From contig JAJQAI010000033.1 in NCBI GenBank assembly GCA_021203915.1, positions 1 to 10,480 of the forward strand: DNA of 10,480 nucleotides. The letters run 5' to 3'. Under the pieces are notes generated by a model. The model was not told where the DNA came from. It saw only the letters and a list, made by a program, of their open reading frames with translations, and made no database searches. Position numbers and translations under genes: made by a program. The DNA is from Prevotella sp. (lineage in GTDB: Bacteria > Bacteroidota > Bacteroidia > Bacteroidales > Bacteroidaceae). The first letter of the stretch is position 1. The number at the start of each line of letters is the position of its first letter. Positions 1 to 8,502 of this stretch are shown here, in pieces.

Positions 1-1
1 A

Positions 2-1978
2 TCTATAGATTATGTTAAGAAGAATGATGAAATACCTGATGAGGCACAATTTGCACTTCAGAACATAAACAATTCTATAATTCTTCTAAACTTTATCTGC
101 ACAAGTTTCCCATTTGAAATAGAGGAAAAAATAGATCTTCTTAGGACTGACTCCTACACCGATAGGATATTCAAGATGCTTAAAATTCTTCATCGTGAGT
201 TACAACTTTTAGAGCTTAAGCACGATATTAGAACAAAGACTCGCGAGGATATTGATGAGCAGCAACGCGAATATTTCCTTCAGCAGCAAATAAAGAACAT
301 CAAAGAAGAGCTTGGTAATGGCGATAGCTATCCAGAAAAAAAGGAACTCCTTGAGAAAGCCAAGAAGAAGAAATGGCCTGAAGAGATAAAAAAGACCTTT
401 AACAAGGAGCTTGAAAAACTTGACATTCTTAATCCACAGAGCCCTGAGTTTAGTATACAACTAAGCTACATGCAAACCTTAGTTGGACTCCCCTGGGGAG
501 AATATACCGAGGATGACTTAAATCTTCGTAGAGCAGAAAAAATACTTAACCGCGACCATTATGGAATGAAGAAGGTTAAGGAGCGCATTCTTGAATACAT
601 GGCTGTCCTAAGTTTAAGAAAAGATTTAAAGTCACCAATAATATGTCTTTATGGTCCTCCTGGAGTTGGTAAGACTAGTTTAGGAAAAAGTATAGCTGAG
701 GCTATGGGACGTAAATACGTGCGTATGTCACTTGGTGGCCTTCATGATGAGGCAGAGATTCGTGGACATCGTAGGACATATATCGGAGCTATGCCAGGTC
801 GTATTATTAAAAACATACAAAAAGCAGCTTCTTCTAACCCTGTATTTGTTTTAGATGAAATAGATAAGGTTACTCAGAGTACTTTTAATGGAGACCCTGC
901 CTCTGCCCTTTTAGAGGTTCTTGACCCAGAGCAAAATCACTCATTTCACGATAATTATCTAGATGTCGACTATGACCTTTCAAAGGTTCTTTTCATTGCA
1001 ACAGCTAATGATTTAAATACTATTCCACGCCCCTTGCTTGATCGTATGGAAACAATTGAGGTTAGTGGATATATAACCGAAGAAAAAGTTGAGATAGCCA
1101 AGCGACATCTAATACCTAAAGAAATGGAAAATTGTGGCTTGAAATCGGAATGGGATATTTCACTTACTAAGCCAACAATTGAAAAGATAATTGAGCAGTA
1201 TACCCGTGAGAGTGGCGTTCGTCAACTTGAAAAGCAAATAAATAAAACTTTTAGAAAACTTGCTTATATCAAGGCCAAGGAAAACTACCTATACTATGAC
1301 AAAATTACACCTAAGGAAATTACTGATCTTTTAGGTAAGCCACCATTTTATAGAGACATATACCAAGGTAATGATTATGCTGGCGTTGTTACAGGTCTAG
1401 CATGGACAAGCGTTGGCGGAGAAATTCTTTTTATTGAGACTAGTTTAAGTAAAGGAAAAGGCTCAAAGCTAACCTTAACTGGTAACTTAGGCGATGTGAT
1501 GAAAGAATCCGCTATTTTAGCTTTGGAATATGTTAAAGCCCACGCTGAAAAACTTGGCATTGACTATCGGATATTTGAACATTGGAATATACATATACAC
1601 GTTCCTGAAGGCGCAACTCCAAAAGATGGTCCTTCAGCCGGTATTACAATCTCTACATCAATTGCTTCTGCTCTAACACAACGCAAGGTTAGAAAGAATA
1701 CCGCAATGACAGGTGAGATAACACTTCGTGGAAAAGTCTTACCCGTTGGCGGAATAAAAGAAAAAATTCTTGCAGCAAAACGAGCTGGCATAACAGAGAT
1801 TGTTATGTGTAAGGAAAATAAAAAAGACATTGATGAGATAGAGGATGTTTACCTAAAAGGTGTAAATTTCCATTACGTCGAAAACGTTCAAGAAGTTTGG
1901 GATTTTGCTCTTACCGATGAGTTAGTTAGTAATCCTCTTACGTTTACTATTGAAGAGGACGAAAAGAAATCCTCTTAA
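2..1978 (+). CDS. lon: Lon ATP-dependent protease (5' end outside window)
   Basis: Lon is a cytoplasmic AAA+ serine protease that unfolds and degrades damaged and regulatory proteins. The frame is open from base 2 with no start in view, so this is the C-terminal 658 residues; Lon proteins are usually about 780-830 residues, so some 130-170 are missing to the left. The ATG at 176 is internal: the 58 residues before it also read as Lon N-domain. In fragment numbering there is a long charged helical region at about 65-130, the Walker A motif GPPGVGKT starting at residue 218, Walker B with D285/E286 in VLDEIDK, and the C-terminal protease domain. Its catalytic Ser is S545 in GPSAG. The partner Lys is K588, the second Lys of GGIKEK, 43 residues on, as in E. 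coli (S679/K722). The C-terminus ends in a short acidic/serine tail. All catalytic residues are present, so the protein looks active. tgt follows after 55 bases. Confidence 0.97.
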   Translation, partial: SIDYVKKNDEIPDEAQFALQNINNSIILLNFICTSFPFEIEEKIDLLRTDSYTDRIFKMLKILHRELQLLELKHDIRTKTREDIDEQQREYFLQQQIKNIKEELGNGDSYPEKKELLEKAKKKKWPEEIKKTFNKELEKLDILNPQSPEFSIQLSYMQTLVGLPWGEYTEDDLNLRRAEKILNRDHYGMKKVKERILEYMAVLSLRKDLKSPIICLYGPPGVGKTSLGKSIAEAMGRKYVRMSLGGLHDEAEIRGHRRTYIGAMPGRIIKNIQKAASSNPVFVLDEIDKVTQSTFNGDPASALLEVLDPEQNHSFHDNYLDVDYDLSKVLFIATANDLNTIPRPLLDRMETIEVSGYITEEKVEIAKRHLIPKEMENCGLKSEWDISLTKPTIEKIIEQYTRESGVRQLEKQINKTFRKLAYIKAKENYLYYDKITPKEITDLLGKPPFYRDIYQGNDYAGVVTGLAWTSVGGEILFIETSLSKGKGSKLTLTGNLGDVMKESAILALEYVKAHAEKLGIDYRIFEHWNIHIHVPEGATPKDGPSAGITISTSIASALTQRKVRKNTAMTGEITLRGKVLPVGGIKEKILAAKRAGITEIVMCKENKKDIDEIEDVYLKGVNFHYVENVQEVWDFALTDELVSNPLTFTIEEDEKKSS

Positions 1979-2033
1979 AAAAAATGGGTTAAATCTGCTT
2001 GGTGAACTTGCCTACTCCCGAAAAAAAAGTTAA

Positions 2034-3161
2034 ATGCAATTTGAGCTTCAACATATAGATAACGCTAGTAGCGCACGCACTGGGTTAATAACCACTGACC
2101 ATGGTGTTATCAAAACTCCAATATTTATGCCTGTTGGCACAGCAGGTGCAGTAAAAGCTGTTCATTTTGAGGAGTTAAGAAGTTTAATTAATGCTCAGAT
2201 AATACTTGGCAATACCTATCATTTATATCTCCGCCCAGGACTAGATGTTCTAAAACAAGCAGGTGGATTGCACAAATTTAATTCATGGGATAGACCTATA
2301 CTAACCGATAGTGGCGGTTTTCAGGTGTTCTCAATGACAGGTATTAGAAAACTTAAAGAAGAAGGATGTGAGTTTACCTCACATATTGATGGCTCTAGAC
2401 ATTTCTTTTCTCCCGAAATAGTAATTGATGCTCAAAGAGCAATAGGTGCCGATATTATTATGGCTTTTGATGAGTGTCCACCTGGAGAAAGTGATTATTC
2501 CTATGCTAAAAAATCTTTAGATTTAACCTTAAGATGGCTTGATAGGTGTATTTCAAGGTTTAATCAAACCGAGCCCTTATATGGTTATAGTCAATCACTT
2601 TTTCCAATAGTTCAAGGTTGCACATATAAAGATTTAAGACAAGAATCAGCTAAATATGTTGCCGACATAGGAGCGGATGGAAATGCCATTGGAGGACTAG
2701 CTGTTGGAGAGCCAACCGAGGTTATGTACGAAATGATAGAGATTGTAAATGATATTCTACCAAAGGATAAACCTAGATATCTAATGGGCGTTGGTACGCC
2801 AGAGAATATTCTTGAAGCCATTGAGCGGGGCGTAGACATGTTTGATTGCGTAATGCCTACTAGAAATGGTAGAAATGCTATGCTATTTACCTATCAAGGT
2901 ACTATGAACTTGCGTAACGCTAAATGGGAAAATGACTTCTCCCCTATTGATGAAGATGGTTGCTTTCTAGATAAAGTTCATACTAAAGCATATCTTCATC
3001 ATTTGTTTAAAGCTCAAGAAATTCTAGCTCTTCAGATTGCAAGTATTCATAACCTAGCGTTTTACATGCGATTAGTTACGGATGCAAGAGAGCATATTGA
3101 AAATGGAGATTTTACTTCCTGGAAGTCCTCTATTATAAATGATTTAAGTAGACGCATTTAA
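2034..3161 (+). CDS. tgt: tRNA-guanine transglycosylase (queuine tRNA-ribosyltransferase)
   Basis: Bacterial Tgt replaces guanine-34 in the anticodon of GUN tRNAs (Asp, Asn, His, Tyr) with preQ1, a step of queuosine synthesis. The protein has 375 residues, the usual family length. Visible motifs are MPVGT and LGNTYHLYLRPG near the N-terminus, TDSGGFQVFS with the catalytic Asp at D92, FDECPPG in the base-binding pocket, GGLAVGE, and FDCVMPTRNGRN with the nucleophile D271. The ATG at 2034 is preceded by an A-rich stretch and no Shine-Dalgarno, and the protein starts where the family normally does. The odd point is the zinc site: E. coli has C302, C304, C307 and H333, but here only one Cys (C310) remains in the region, flanked by D308 and D313, while the His is kept as H339. 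The next gene starts 3 bases after the stop, so the two are surely co-transcribed. Confidence 0.97.
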   Translation: MQFELQHIDNASSARTGLITTDHGVIKTPIFMPVGTAGAVKAVHFEELRSLINAQIILGNTYHLYLRPGLDVLKQAGGLHKFNSWDRPILTDSGGFQVFSMTGIRKLKEEGCEFTSHIDGSRHFFSPEIVIDAQRAIGADIIMAFDECPPGESDYSYAKKSLDLTLRWLDRCISRFNQTEPLYGYSQSLFPIVQGCTYKDLRQESAKYVADIGADGNAIGGLAVGEPTEVMYEMIEIVNDILPKDKPRYLMGVGTPENILEAIERGVDMFDCVMPTRNGRNAMLFTYQGTMNLRNAKWENDFSPIDEDGCFLDKVHTKAYLHHLFKAQEILALQIASIHNLAFYMRLVTDAREHIENGDFTSWKSSIINDLSRRI

Positions 3162-3164
3162 AAG

Positions 3165-4394
3165 ATGCAGATAAGCACTATTAGGAGATTTATTGGACCA
3201 CTGAAATTCCTTCGTGAATTAAGACGGCATATGGGATGGCTTTTTAAGTCATTCTCATGGCTTAAGGATAAACTCTCTTGGATGCAATATCTAAATCCAA
3301 TGAAGTACTTAAGTATTCTTGATTGGTATATTATCAAGAAATTTATAGGTACATATTTCTACTCCATTATCCTAATAATTTCGATTTCAATTGTCTTCGA
3401 TGTAAACGAGAATCTTGCCAAGTTCTCTCAATACCATGCACCCTTAAGAGCAATAGTTTTCGACTATTATATGAATTTCGTTCCATATTTTGCGAATTTA
3501 TTTAGTCCACTATTTGTCTTTATTGCTGTAATATTTTTTACTTCAAGACTTGCAGGTAACTCAGAGATAATTGCCATGCTTGCTGCCGGAGTAAGTAAGC
3601 ATCGACTTATGCGTCCTTATATGATTTCAGCTGCAATTATATCTATAATGACATTTTGTTTGGGTGCTTATGTAATACCTAAAGGAACAATAATAAGGCA
3701 GAATTTTGAGTCAATGTATAAAAATAAGACCAAGAATACTGCAGCTGAAAATGTACAACTTCAAGTTGGTAAAGGCGTTATTGCCTATATCCAAGTTTAC
3801 GATGATAATTTAAAGAAAGGTTATGGATTTTGTTTAGATAAGTTTGAGAATAAAAAACTTGTCAGCCATATGACAGCAAGTGAGGTACAATATGACACAA
3901 TATCCGACTCAAAGTATCATTGGAAAGCAAAAAATTGGCGTATAAGAGAGTTAAAAGGTTTAAGAGAAAAAATAACTAGTGGGGCTGTAAAAGATACCAT
4001 GATAATGATGGAACCCACGGACCTTGTGTTCTCTAAAGGACAGCAAGAAACCTTTACTAGCCCTCAACTTCGAGATTATATTAGCAAACAAATTGACCGC
4101 GGATCTGTTAATGTGGTTCAATATGAGGTTGAATACCATAAACGTATAGCAATGTCCTTTGCATCCTTTATTCTTACAACGATAGGACTATCTCTATCTT
4201 CAAGAAAGCGTAAGGGAGGAATGGGTCTGTATCTTGGTATTGGTCTTGCACTTAGTTTTGCATATATAATGCTGCAAACTGTCTCTTCCACCTTTGCAAT
4301 AAATGCAAATACGCCTCCGATGTTAGCAGCGTGGATTCCTAACTTTATATTTGCTATAGTAGCTTATTTCTGCTATCGCAAAGCACCTAATTAA
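3165..4394 (+). CDS. LptF/LptG (YjgP/YjgQ) family permease
   Basis: This is an inner-membrane permease of the family that, with the LptB ATPase, extracts lipopolysaccharide from the inner membrane and passes it to the periplasmic Lpt bridge. The 409-residue protein shows the family layout. Three N-terminal membrane segments lie at about 62-80, 106-127 and 151-172. A soluble, presumably periplasmic beta-rich domain covers about 175-325. Three C-terminal segments lie at about 328-346, 352-377 and 385-404. The motif LAGNSEIIAMLAAGVS at about 129-144 is typical of the loop that contacts the ATPase. I cannot tell LptF from LptG, so no symbol is given. The start is uncertain: the family core begins near ILDWYIIKKF at residue 51, and an in-frame ATG at 3300 (residue 46) would give a 364-residue protein. 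The longer form adds a basic, aromatic 45-residue N-terminus. The gene lies 3 bases after tgt and 14 before the helicase. Confidence 0.92.
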   Translation: MQISTIRRFIGPLKFLRELRRHMGWLFKSFSWLKDKLSWMQYLNPMKYLSILDWYIIKKFIGTYFYSIILIISISIVFDVNENLAKFSQYHAPLRAIVFDYYMNFVPYFANLFSPLFVFIAVIFFTSRLAGNSEIIAMLAAGVSKHRLMRPYMISAAIISIMTFCLGAYVIPKGTIIRQNFESMYKNKTKNTAAENVQLQVGKGVIAYIQVYDDNLKKGYGFCLDKFENKKLVSHMTASEVQYDTISDSKYHWKAKNWRIRELKGLREKITSGAVKDTMIMMEPTDLVFSKGQQETFTSPQLRDYISKQIDRGSVNVVQYEVEYHKRIAMSFASFILTTIGLSLSSRKRKGGMGLYLGIGLALSFAYIMLQTVSSTFAINANTPPMLAAWIPNFIFAIVAYFCYRKAPN

Positions 4395-4408
4395 AAAGAA
4401 AAAAGTTT

Positions 4409-5695
4409 ATGGATTTTTTCTCTCTGGATTTAAGCGACAACACTCTTGACGCTCTTGATGATATGTCATGGCAAGAGTGTACTCCAATCCAAGAAAAATG
4501 CATACCCCAAATTTTATTAGGAAGGGACTTAATAGGTATTGCTCAAACCGGTACAGGAAAGACTGCTGCATACCTTTTACCAATTCTTAGTCTTCTTGAT
4601 GAAGGAGAGTATCCTAAAGATGCCATTAATTGTGTTATTATGGGCCCAACAAGGGAACTTGCACAACAGATTGATCAAGCAATGCAAGGATTCTCTTATT
4701 ATATGGGGGATGTAAATAGCGTAGCTGTATATGGTGGAAATGATGGCGCTAGGTACAGTCAAGAAAGTAAAGGTATGAAGCTTGGAGCCGATGTAATAAT
4801 TGCTACTCCAGGTAGATTGATAAGTCATATTGCCCTGGGTAACGTAGATTTATCTAAAGTATCTTTCTTTGTTTTAGACGAGGCTGACCGCATGCTTGAT
4901 ATGGGCTTTTATGATGATATTATAAAGGTAAAAAAACTATTGCCCACTTCATGCCAAACATTAATGTTTTCAGCCACCATGCCAAAGAAGATAGAGACTC
5001 TAGCAAAGAGTATTTTAAAAAATCCTTTTATCGTTAAGTTATCCATCAACAAACCAGCAGATAAGATTCATCAGATGGCATACCTTTGCCATGAAAATAA
5101 GAAGATTGCTTTGCTCAAAGAAATCTTTAAAAAGTATGGGCAAAAGCGTGTGCTTATTTTTGCTGGAGCAAAGACAAAGGTAAAAGAAATAAATAGAGCG
5201 TTACTACAAAAAAAGATAAACTCCGGTGAGATGCACTCTGACCTTAGTCAAAAAGAGCGTGATGAGATAATGTACAGGTTTAAAACCTCCAGTATTGATG
5301 TCTTAATAGCTACCGATATTGTAGCTAGAGGAATTGATATTGATGATATACGGATGGTTATAAATTTTGACGTCCCTCGTGATAGTGAAGATTATGTCCA
5401 TCGTGTAGGAAGAACAGCTAGAGCCGATAGTGATGGTATTGCCATTACCTTAATAAGAGGAAAAGAAGTTGAAGATTTCTTGAAGATAGAGAAATTTCTT
5501 TCATACGAAGTAGAGAAAATTCCCCTTCCTAAGTCCTTAGGAAAAGCGCCAGAATATAAACCTATACATTCTACAAAAAAGAAAAGTCGGGCACCTAAAG
5601 GGGGAAAAAATAGTCCTTCTAAACATACAAGGAAAAAGCATTTTAACAAAAAAAATAGCCTAAAGAAATCCTCACCATCTAACCCTAATAAATAA
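4409..5695 (+). CDS. DEAD-box ATP-dependent RNA helicase
   Basis: This is a cytoplasmic RNA helicase of superfamily 2, expected to unwind short RNA duplexes in ribosome assembly, RNA decay or cold adaptation. All core motifs are visible. These are the Q motif (F4 and CTPIQ at 24-28), motif I AQTGTGKT at 45-52, Ia PTRELAQQ at 80-87, TPGRL at 133-137, DEAD at 157-160, SAT at 188-190, VLIFAG at 248-253, ATDIVARGIDI at 301-311 and HRVGRTARA at 331-339. After the core, residues about 375-428 form a Lys-rich, Ser/Pro/Asn-containing disordered tail typical of RhlE-like and related bacterial helicases and likely to bind RNA non-specifically. I do not assign a subgroup symbol. The ATG follows the permease stop by 14 A-rich bases with no Shine-Dalgarno. 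It is the last gene of the + strand unit and converges with the GH57 gene. Confidence 0.96.
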   Translation: MDFFSLDLSDNTLDALDDMSWQECTPIQEKCIPQILLGRDLIGIAQTGTGKTAAYLLPILSLLDEGEYPKDAINCVIMGPTRELAQQIDQAMQGFSYYMGDVNSVAVYGGNDGARYSQESKGMKLGADVIIATPGRLISHIALGNVDLSKVSFFVLDEADRMLDMGFYDDIIKVKKLLPTSCQTLMFSATMPKKIETLAKSILKNPFIVKLSINKPADKIHQMAYLCHENKKIALLKEIFKKYGQKRVLIFAGAKTKVKEINRALLQKKINSGEMHSDLSQKERDEIMYRFKTSSIDVLIATDIVARGIDIDDIRMVINFDVPRDSEDYVHRVGRTARADSDGIAITLIRGKEVEDFLKIEKFLSYEVEKIPLPKSLGKAPEYKPIHSTKKKSRAPKGGKNSPSKHTRKKHFNKKNSLKKSSPSNPNK

Positions 5696-5697
5696 AA

Positions 5698-5725
5698 GGA
5701 GGCATGACTAAAATATCACACCTCC
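5698..5725 (-). terminator. Likely intrinsic terminator of the glycogen operon
   Basis: GGAGG at 5698-5702 pairs with CCTCC at 5721-5725. Inside it TGA (5705-5707) pairs with TCA (5716-5718) across a 2x2 mismatch, leaving an 8-base loop. Read on the - strand the stem is followed directly by TTTTATTTATT, which is what a Rho-independent terminator for the GH57 gene should look like. On the + strand the stem is not followed by a T run. It starts 3 bases after the helicase stop codon, and its U-run overlaps the last codons of that gene. Confidence 0.6.
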
Positions 5726-5746
5726 AATGAATTTAAGTTTGAGGGC

Positions 5747-5766
5747 AAGAAAAAATCTTTTTTCTT
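5747..5766. terminator. A/T hairpin in the convergent spacer, possible bidirectional terminator
   Basis: AAGAAAAA at 5747-5754 pairs with TTTTTCTT at 5759-5766 around a 4-base loop. Read on the + strand it ends in a T-rich run (TTTTTTCTTCCTTCTTTT) and so could end the helicase transcript; it is also A/T-symmetrical for the opposite strand. The stem has only one G:C pair, so it is weak as a classic intrinsic terminator. The call rests mainly on its position between converging genes. Confidence 0.4.
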
Positions 5767-5773
5767 CCTTCTT

Positions 5774-7189
5774 TTATTTAGTTTCAGCCTTTGGTTTAGC
5801 TGTAGCTTTAGTAGCCCTTGGCTTTTGAGTAGTCTTTTTTACCGTAGGTTTTTCTTCAGCCTTAGGAGCTGGAGCAGCTACACCCTTAATGGATTCAAGT
5901 TTATCAACTTTAGCCTTTAGACGATCAATTTCCTTATTTTTCATCTCGTTCTCATCACCCAAGTTCTTGATTGTGGTAAGAAGTGAGTTGAGTTCCTCAT
6001 TGTCGATATCCTCAGGATAAAGTGTATTAACTCTATTCATGAAATCACCAAGAATATTCATGTAATTAGTGAATGCATCAAAAGGTGAAGTGTAGATACC
6101 ACGATCAAGTCCTACGTTTGAAGGCTTGGTTGTCATAAAGCGGAAATTGTTGCTTGCCTGTAGGTAGTCCCAATCCTGATTTATTCTTGGGTCATTAGCA
6201 ATGTTTACACGATCAGCGATGCTATAAAGCTTTGTAAAGGCCTCACGCTGCATTACATTACCGAGCCAACAACTTACGTCACGCTCTTCATCAACCCATG
6301 AGAGAGTGTCAGGAACGTCCAAATTACCAACACTATTCATCTTTAGACAAATCTCAGTAGGTGTTGAGAACGTTATACCCTTTTCCTTAGCACATGCAGG
6401 AATAGCCTTGATAAAATCAAGAATATTTGAGGAAAGAGGCTGAGCAATTCCTAGAGCTGAGAGCTCCATAAAAATGTTTATTACCTGCTCATCCTTTGGT
6501 GTAGATGCAATCCTATTAACATATGTGTCAGCAAAAAGTGGATAGCCATCCCACTCATTGTTGTTAAAGCGTAGGCTTATATCATCACTTAAGTCAACAT
6601 CTCTAAGAAGTAACTTAAGATTTGGTGCCATAGCACAGTTGTATACATAGTGTGGAGACTTCCATCCAAGAACGTGCTTTGCACCCTCGGTGAGCATTCC
6701 TTTAAAGCCCATTGCTGCAGCTTGTGCACCAATATCATCAGTATATACTAATGAGGAGTTACGCAAAACTTTTGGAGTCTGGCCAAAATATTCCTTAACT
6801 TTTTCCATCTGCTTCTTTACATCGGCAGCAAAGGTAGCCTCATTAACAAGTGCAGAAAGACCATGAGAGTATGGCTCTGCCAAAAACTCTACACAACCGG
6901 TTTCGTTGAGCTCCTGTAGTTTTGCTAGAACTTGAGGAGCATGCATCTCAAGTTGCTCAATACCTACTCCTGAGAGTGAAAAGGCAACCTTGAAATACTT
7001 GCCATGCTTCTTAATGATTTCTTGGAAAGCATTAAGTGCAGGCATATAAGAGCGCTCAGCAATATCGCTAATGCTACGCTCGTTCTCGTAATCATCATAG
7101 TAATAATGATCAGTACCTATGTCGAAAAAGCGATAGCGCTTTAGGTGGATGATTTGATGTATCTCAAAATATAAACATATAGTTTTCAT
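5774..7189 (-). CDS. GH57 alpha-amylase-like protein, probable pseudoenzyme
   Basis: The 471-residue protein matches the GH57 alpha-amylase-like group over about residues 1-395: H11-Q12 (region 1), EFLAEPYSHGLSAL from E101 (region 2), RNSSLVY at 143-149 (region 3), IFMELSALG at 239-247 (region 4) and CWLGNVMQ at 307-314 (region 5). In active members region 3 reads RNTELIY with the nucleophile Glu, and region 4 reads FMDYETFGEH with the acid Asp. Here these positions are S146 and E242, and most of the rest of region 4 is also changed, so retaining hydrolysis is unlikely. I recall Bacteroidetes GH57-like proteins with a Ser at the nucleophile position. Residues about 411-434 are heptad-like and charged, probably a coiled coil, followed by a Lys/Ala/Pro/Thr tail to 471. 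There is no signal peptide, so it should be cytoplasmic. It is last in the glycogen operon, 41 bases after the glycosyltransferase. A glucan-binding or regulatory role is an inference. Confidence 0.88.
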   Translation of the reverse strand: MKTICLYFEIHQIIHLKRYRFFDIGTDHYYYDDYENERSISDIAERSYMPALNAFQEIIKKHGKYFKVAFSLSGVGIEQLEMHAPQVLAKLQELNETGCVEFLAEPYSHGLSALVNEATFAADVKKQMEKVKEYFGQTPKVLRNSSLVYTDDIGAQAAAMGFKGMLTEGAKHVLGWKSPHYVYNCAMAPNLKLLLRDVDLSDDISLRFNNNEWDGYPLFADTYVNRIASTPKDEQVINIFMELSALGIAQPLSSNILDFIKAIPACAKEKGITFSTPTEICLKMNSVGNLDVPDTLSWVDEERDVSCWLGNVMQREAFTKLYSIADRVNIANDPRINQDWDYLQASNNFRFMTTKPSNVGLDRGIYTSPFDAFTNYMNILGDFMNRVNTLYPEDIDNEELNSLLTTIKNLGDENEMKNKEIDRLKAKVDKLESIKGVAAPAPKAEEKPTVKKTTQKPRATKATAKPKAETK

Positions 7190-7230
7190 AACTATTTGAT
7201 TTGTTAGGTTATTTTCTTCTCTTTATGTAG

Positions 7231-8502
7231 TTATTGGACTATTCCTAGGGTTCTATCATAGAGCTCACGTATCCATAGACCAACTTTTTCCCAAGTAATC
7301 TCGTCTACCTCACGCTTTCCTTCGTCTTGTAAGAACCTGAAAAGACTCTCGTTATGGCAGATTGAATATATAGCGTCAGCTAGTGCGTAAATATCCCAAT
7401 AGTCAACCTTAATACAGTTGTCAAGAATCTCAGCGCAACCACTTTGTCTAGAAATAATAGATGGAGTGCCACATTGCATTGCCTCTAAAGGCGATATTCC
7501 AAATGGCTCACTTACCGATGGCATCACATACACATCTGAATCCTTCAAGCATTCATACACTTGTTTACCGCGCATAAAGCCTGGGAAATGGAAGCGGTCT
7601 GCAATACCACGCTCAGCTGCAAGATAAATCATTGCATCCATCATATCACCACTACCAGCCATACAGAAACGAACATTACGAGTACGATGAAGGACTAAAT
7701 TAGCTGCTTCAACAAAGTACTCAGGACCCTTTTGCATGGTAATACGTCCAAGGAAAGTAACTACCTTCTCCTTGTCTGTATGATCAGGACGTGGGATGTC
7801 TTGAAGCTCCTGACGAAGTGGATATACAGCATTGTGTACAGTAAAGCACTTTCTAGGATCTTGATGATATTGGTTTATAACCGTTTGCCGGGTGAGTTCA
7901 CTTACACACATAATGCAATCCGCGTTATCCATACCATCCTTTTCAATGGAATAAACTGTTGGATTAACTTGTCCACGGCTACGGTCAAAATCAGTTGCAT
8001 GCACGTGTATGCAAAGTGGTTTTCCACTTATCATTTTAGCATGTATACCAGCAGGATATGTCAACCAATCATGTGCATGTATAATATCAAACTGTTGTTG
8101 GCGTGCAACCACACCAGCTACAATTGAATAGTTATTTATTTCATCATGAAGATTATCACCATATTTACCTGAGAACTCAACACATCCAAGATCGTTTAGC
8201 ATCATGTAGTTGAAGTCAGCATAAATATTGTCTCTTAGAGAATAGTACATCTCTGGGGACATAATGTTGCCAATTCTTCCCTTTACGTAATCATAGTTAA
8301 CATCACGATACGCAATGGGGACAGCATTCATTGCAATTATGTTTAGGAAGCTTCTATCCTCATCTCCCCATGGACTTGGAAGACAGAATGTTATTTCCAT
8401 ATCACCTTGGGCGGCAAGACCATTAGTTATACCATAACTGGCCGTACCAAGACCTCCAAGAATATGAGGGGGATACTCCCAACCAAACATCAAAACTTTC
8501 AT
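7231..8502 (-). CDS. Glycosyltransferase, glycogen synthase-like (GT4/GT5 type)
   Basis: This is a GT-B fold glycosyltransferase of 423 residues, most likely transferring glucose from a nucleotide sugar to a growing alpha-1,4-glucan. Visible features are the N-terminal WEYPPHILGGLGTA loop at 8-21, HAHDW at 142-146, FLGRITMQKGPEYF at 250-263 that opens the C-terminal donor domain, and the E-x7-E motif SEPFGISPLEA with E332 and E340. Classical bacterial GlgA has KTGGLG in the first loop. Here the Lys is replaced (ILGGLG), as in shorter archaeal-type synthases, so the donor (ADP- or UDP-glucose) cannot be read from the sequence. No signal peptide or membrane segment is seen, so it should be cytoplasmic. 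It lies between the debranching enzyme (17 bases upstream) and the GH57-like gene, which supports glycogen over capsule synthesis. Its start is fixed by a strong Shine-Dalgarno. Confidence 0.9.
   Translation of the reverse strand: MKVLMFGWEYPPHILGGLGTASYGITNGLAAQGDMEITFCLPSPWGDEDRSFLNIIAMNAVPIAYRDVNYDYVKGRIGNIMSPEMYYSLRDNIYADFNYMMLNDLGCVEFSGKYGDNLHDEINNYSIVAGVVARQQQFDIIHAHDWLTYPAGIHAKMISGKPLCIHVHATDFDRSRGQVNPTVYSIEKDGMDNADCIMCVSELTRQTVINQYHQDPRKCFTVHNAVYPLRQELQDIPRPDHTDKEKVVTFLGRITMQKGPEYFVEAANLVLHRTRNVRFCMAGSGDMMDAMIYLAAERGIADRFHFPGFMRGKQVYECLKDSDVYVMPSVSEPFGISPLEAMQCGTPSIISRQSGCAEILDNCIKVDYWDIYALADAIYSICHNESLFRFLQDEGKREVDEITWEKVGLWIRELYDRTLGIVQ

Noticed and set aside
1..176. lon lacking its N-terminal part, as if truncated
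   Set aside because: The frame is open to base 2 and still reads as Lon, so the gene simply continues beyond the window edge.
1564..1830. 88-codon open frame antisense to the Lon protease domain
   Set aside because: It mirrors a highly conserved coding region and has no independent support.
1979..2033. Possible promoter or attenuator in the lon-tgt gap
   Set aside because: I found no clear Bacteroides-type -33/-7 pair and only a weak GGG/CCC pairing, so no site is called.
5704..5730. Eight-codon ORF after GGAGG in the convergent spacer
   Set aside because: The GGAGG is only one base from the ATG, too close for initiation, and both lie in the terminator hairpin.
7732..8127. 131-codon open frame on the + strand opposite the glycosyltransferase
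   Set aside because: It is a shadow of a well-supported gene; its translation has no recognisable domain and an irregular composition.
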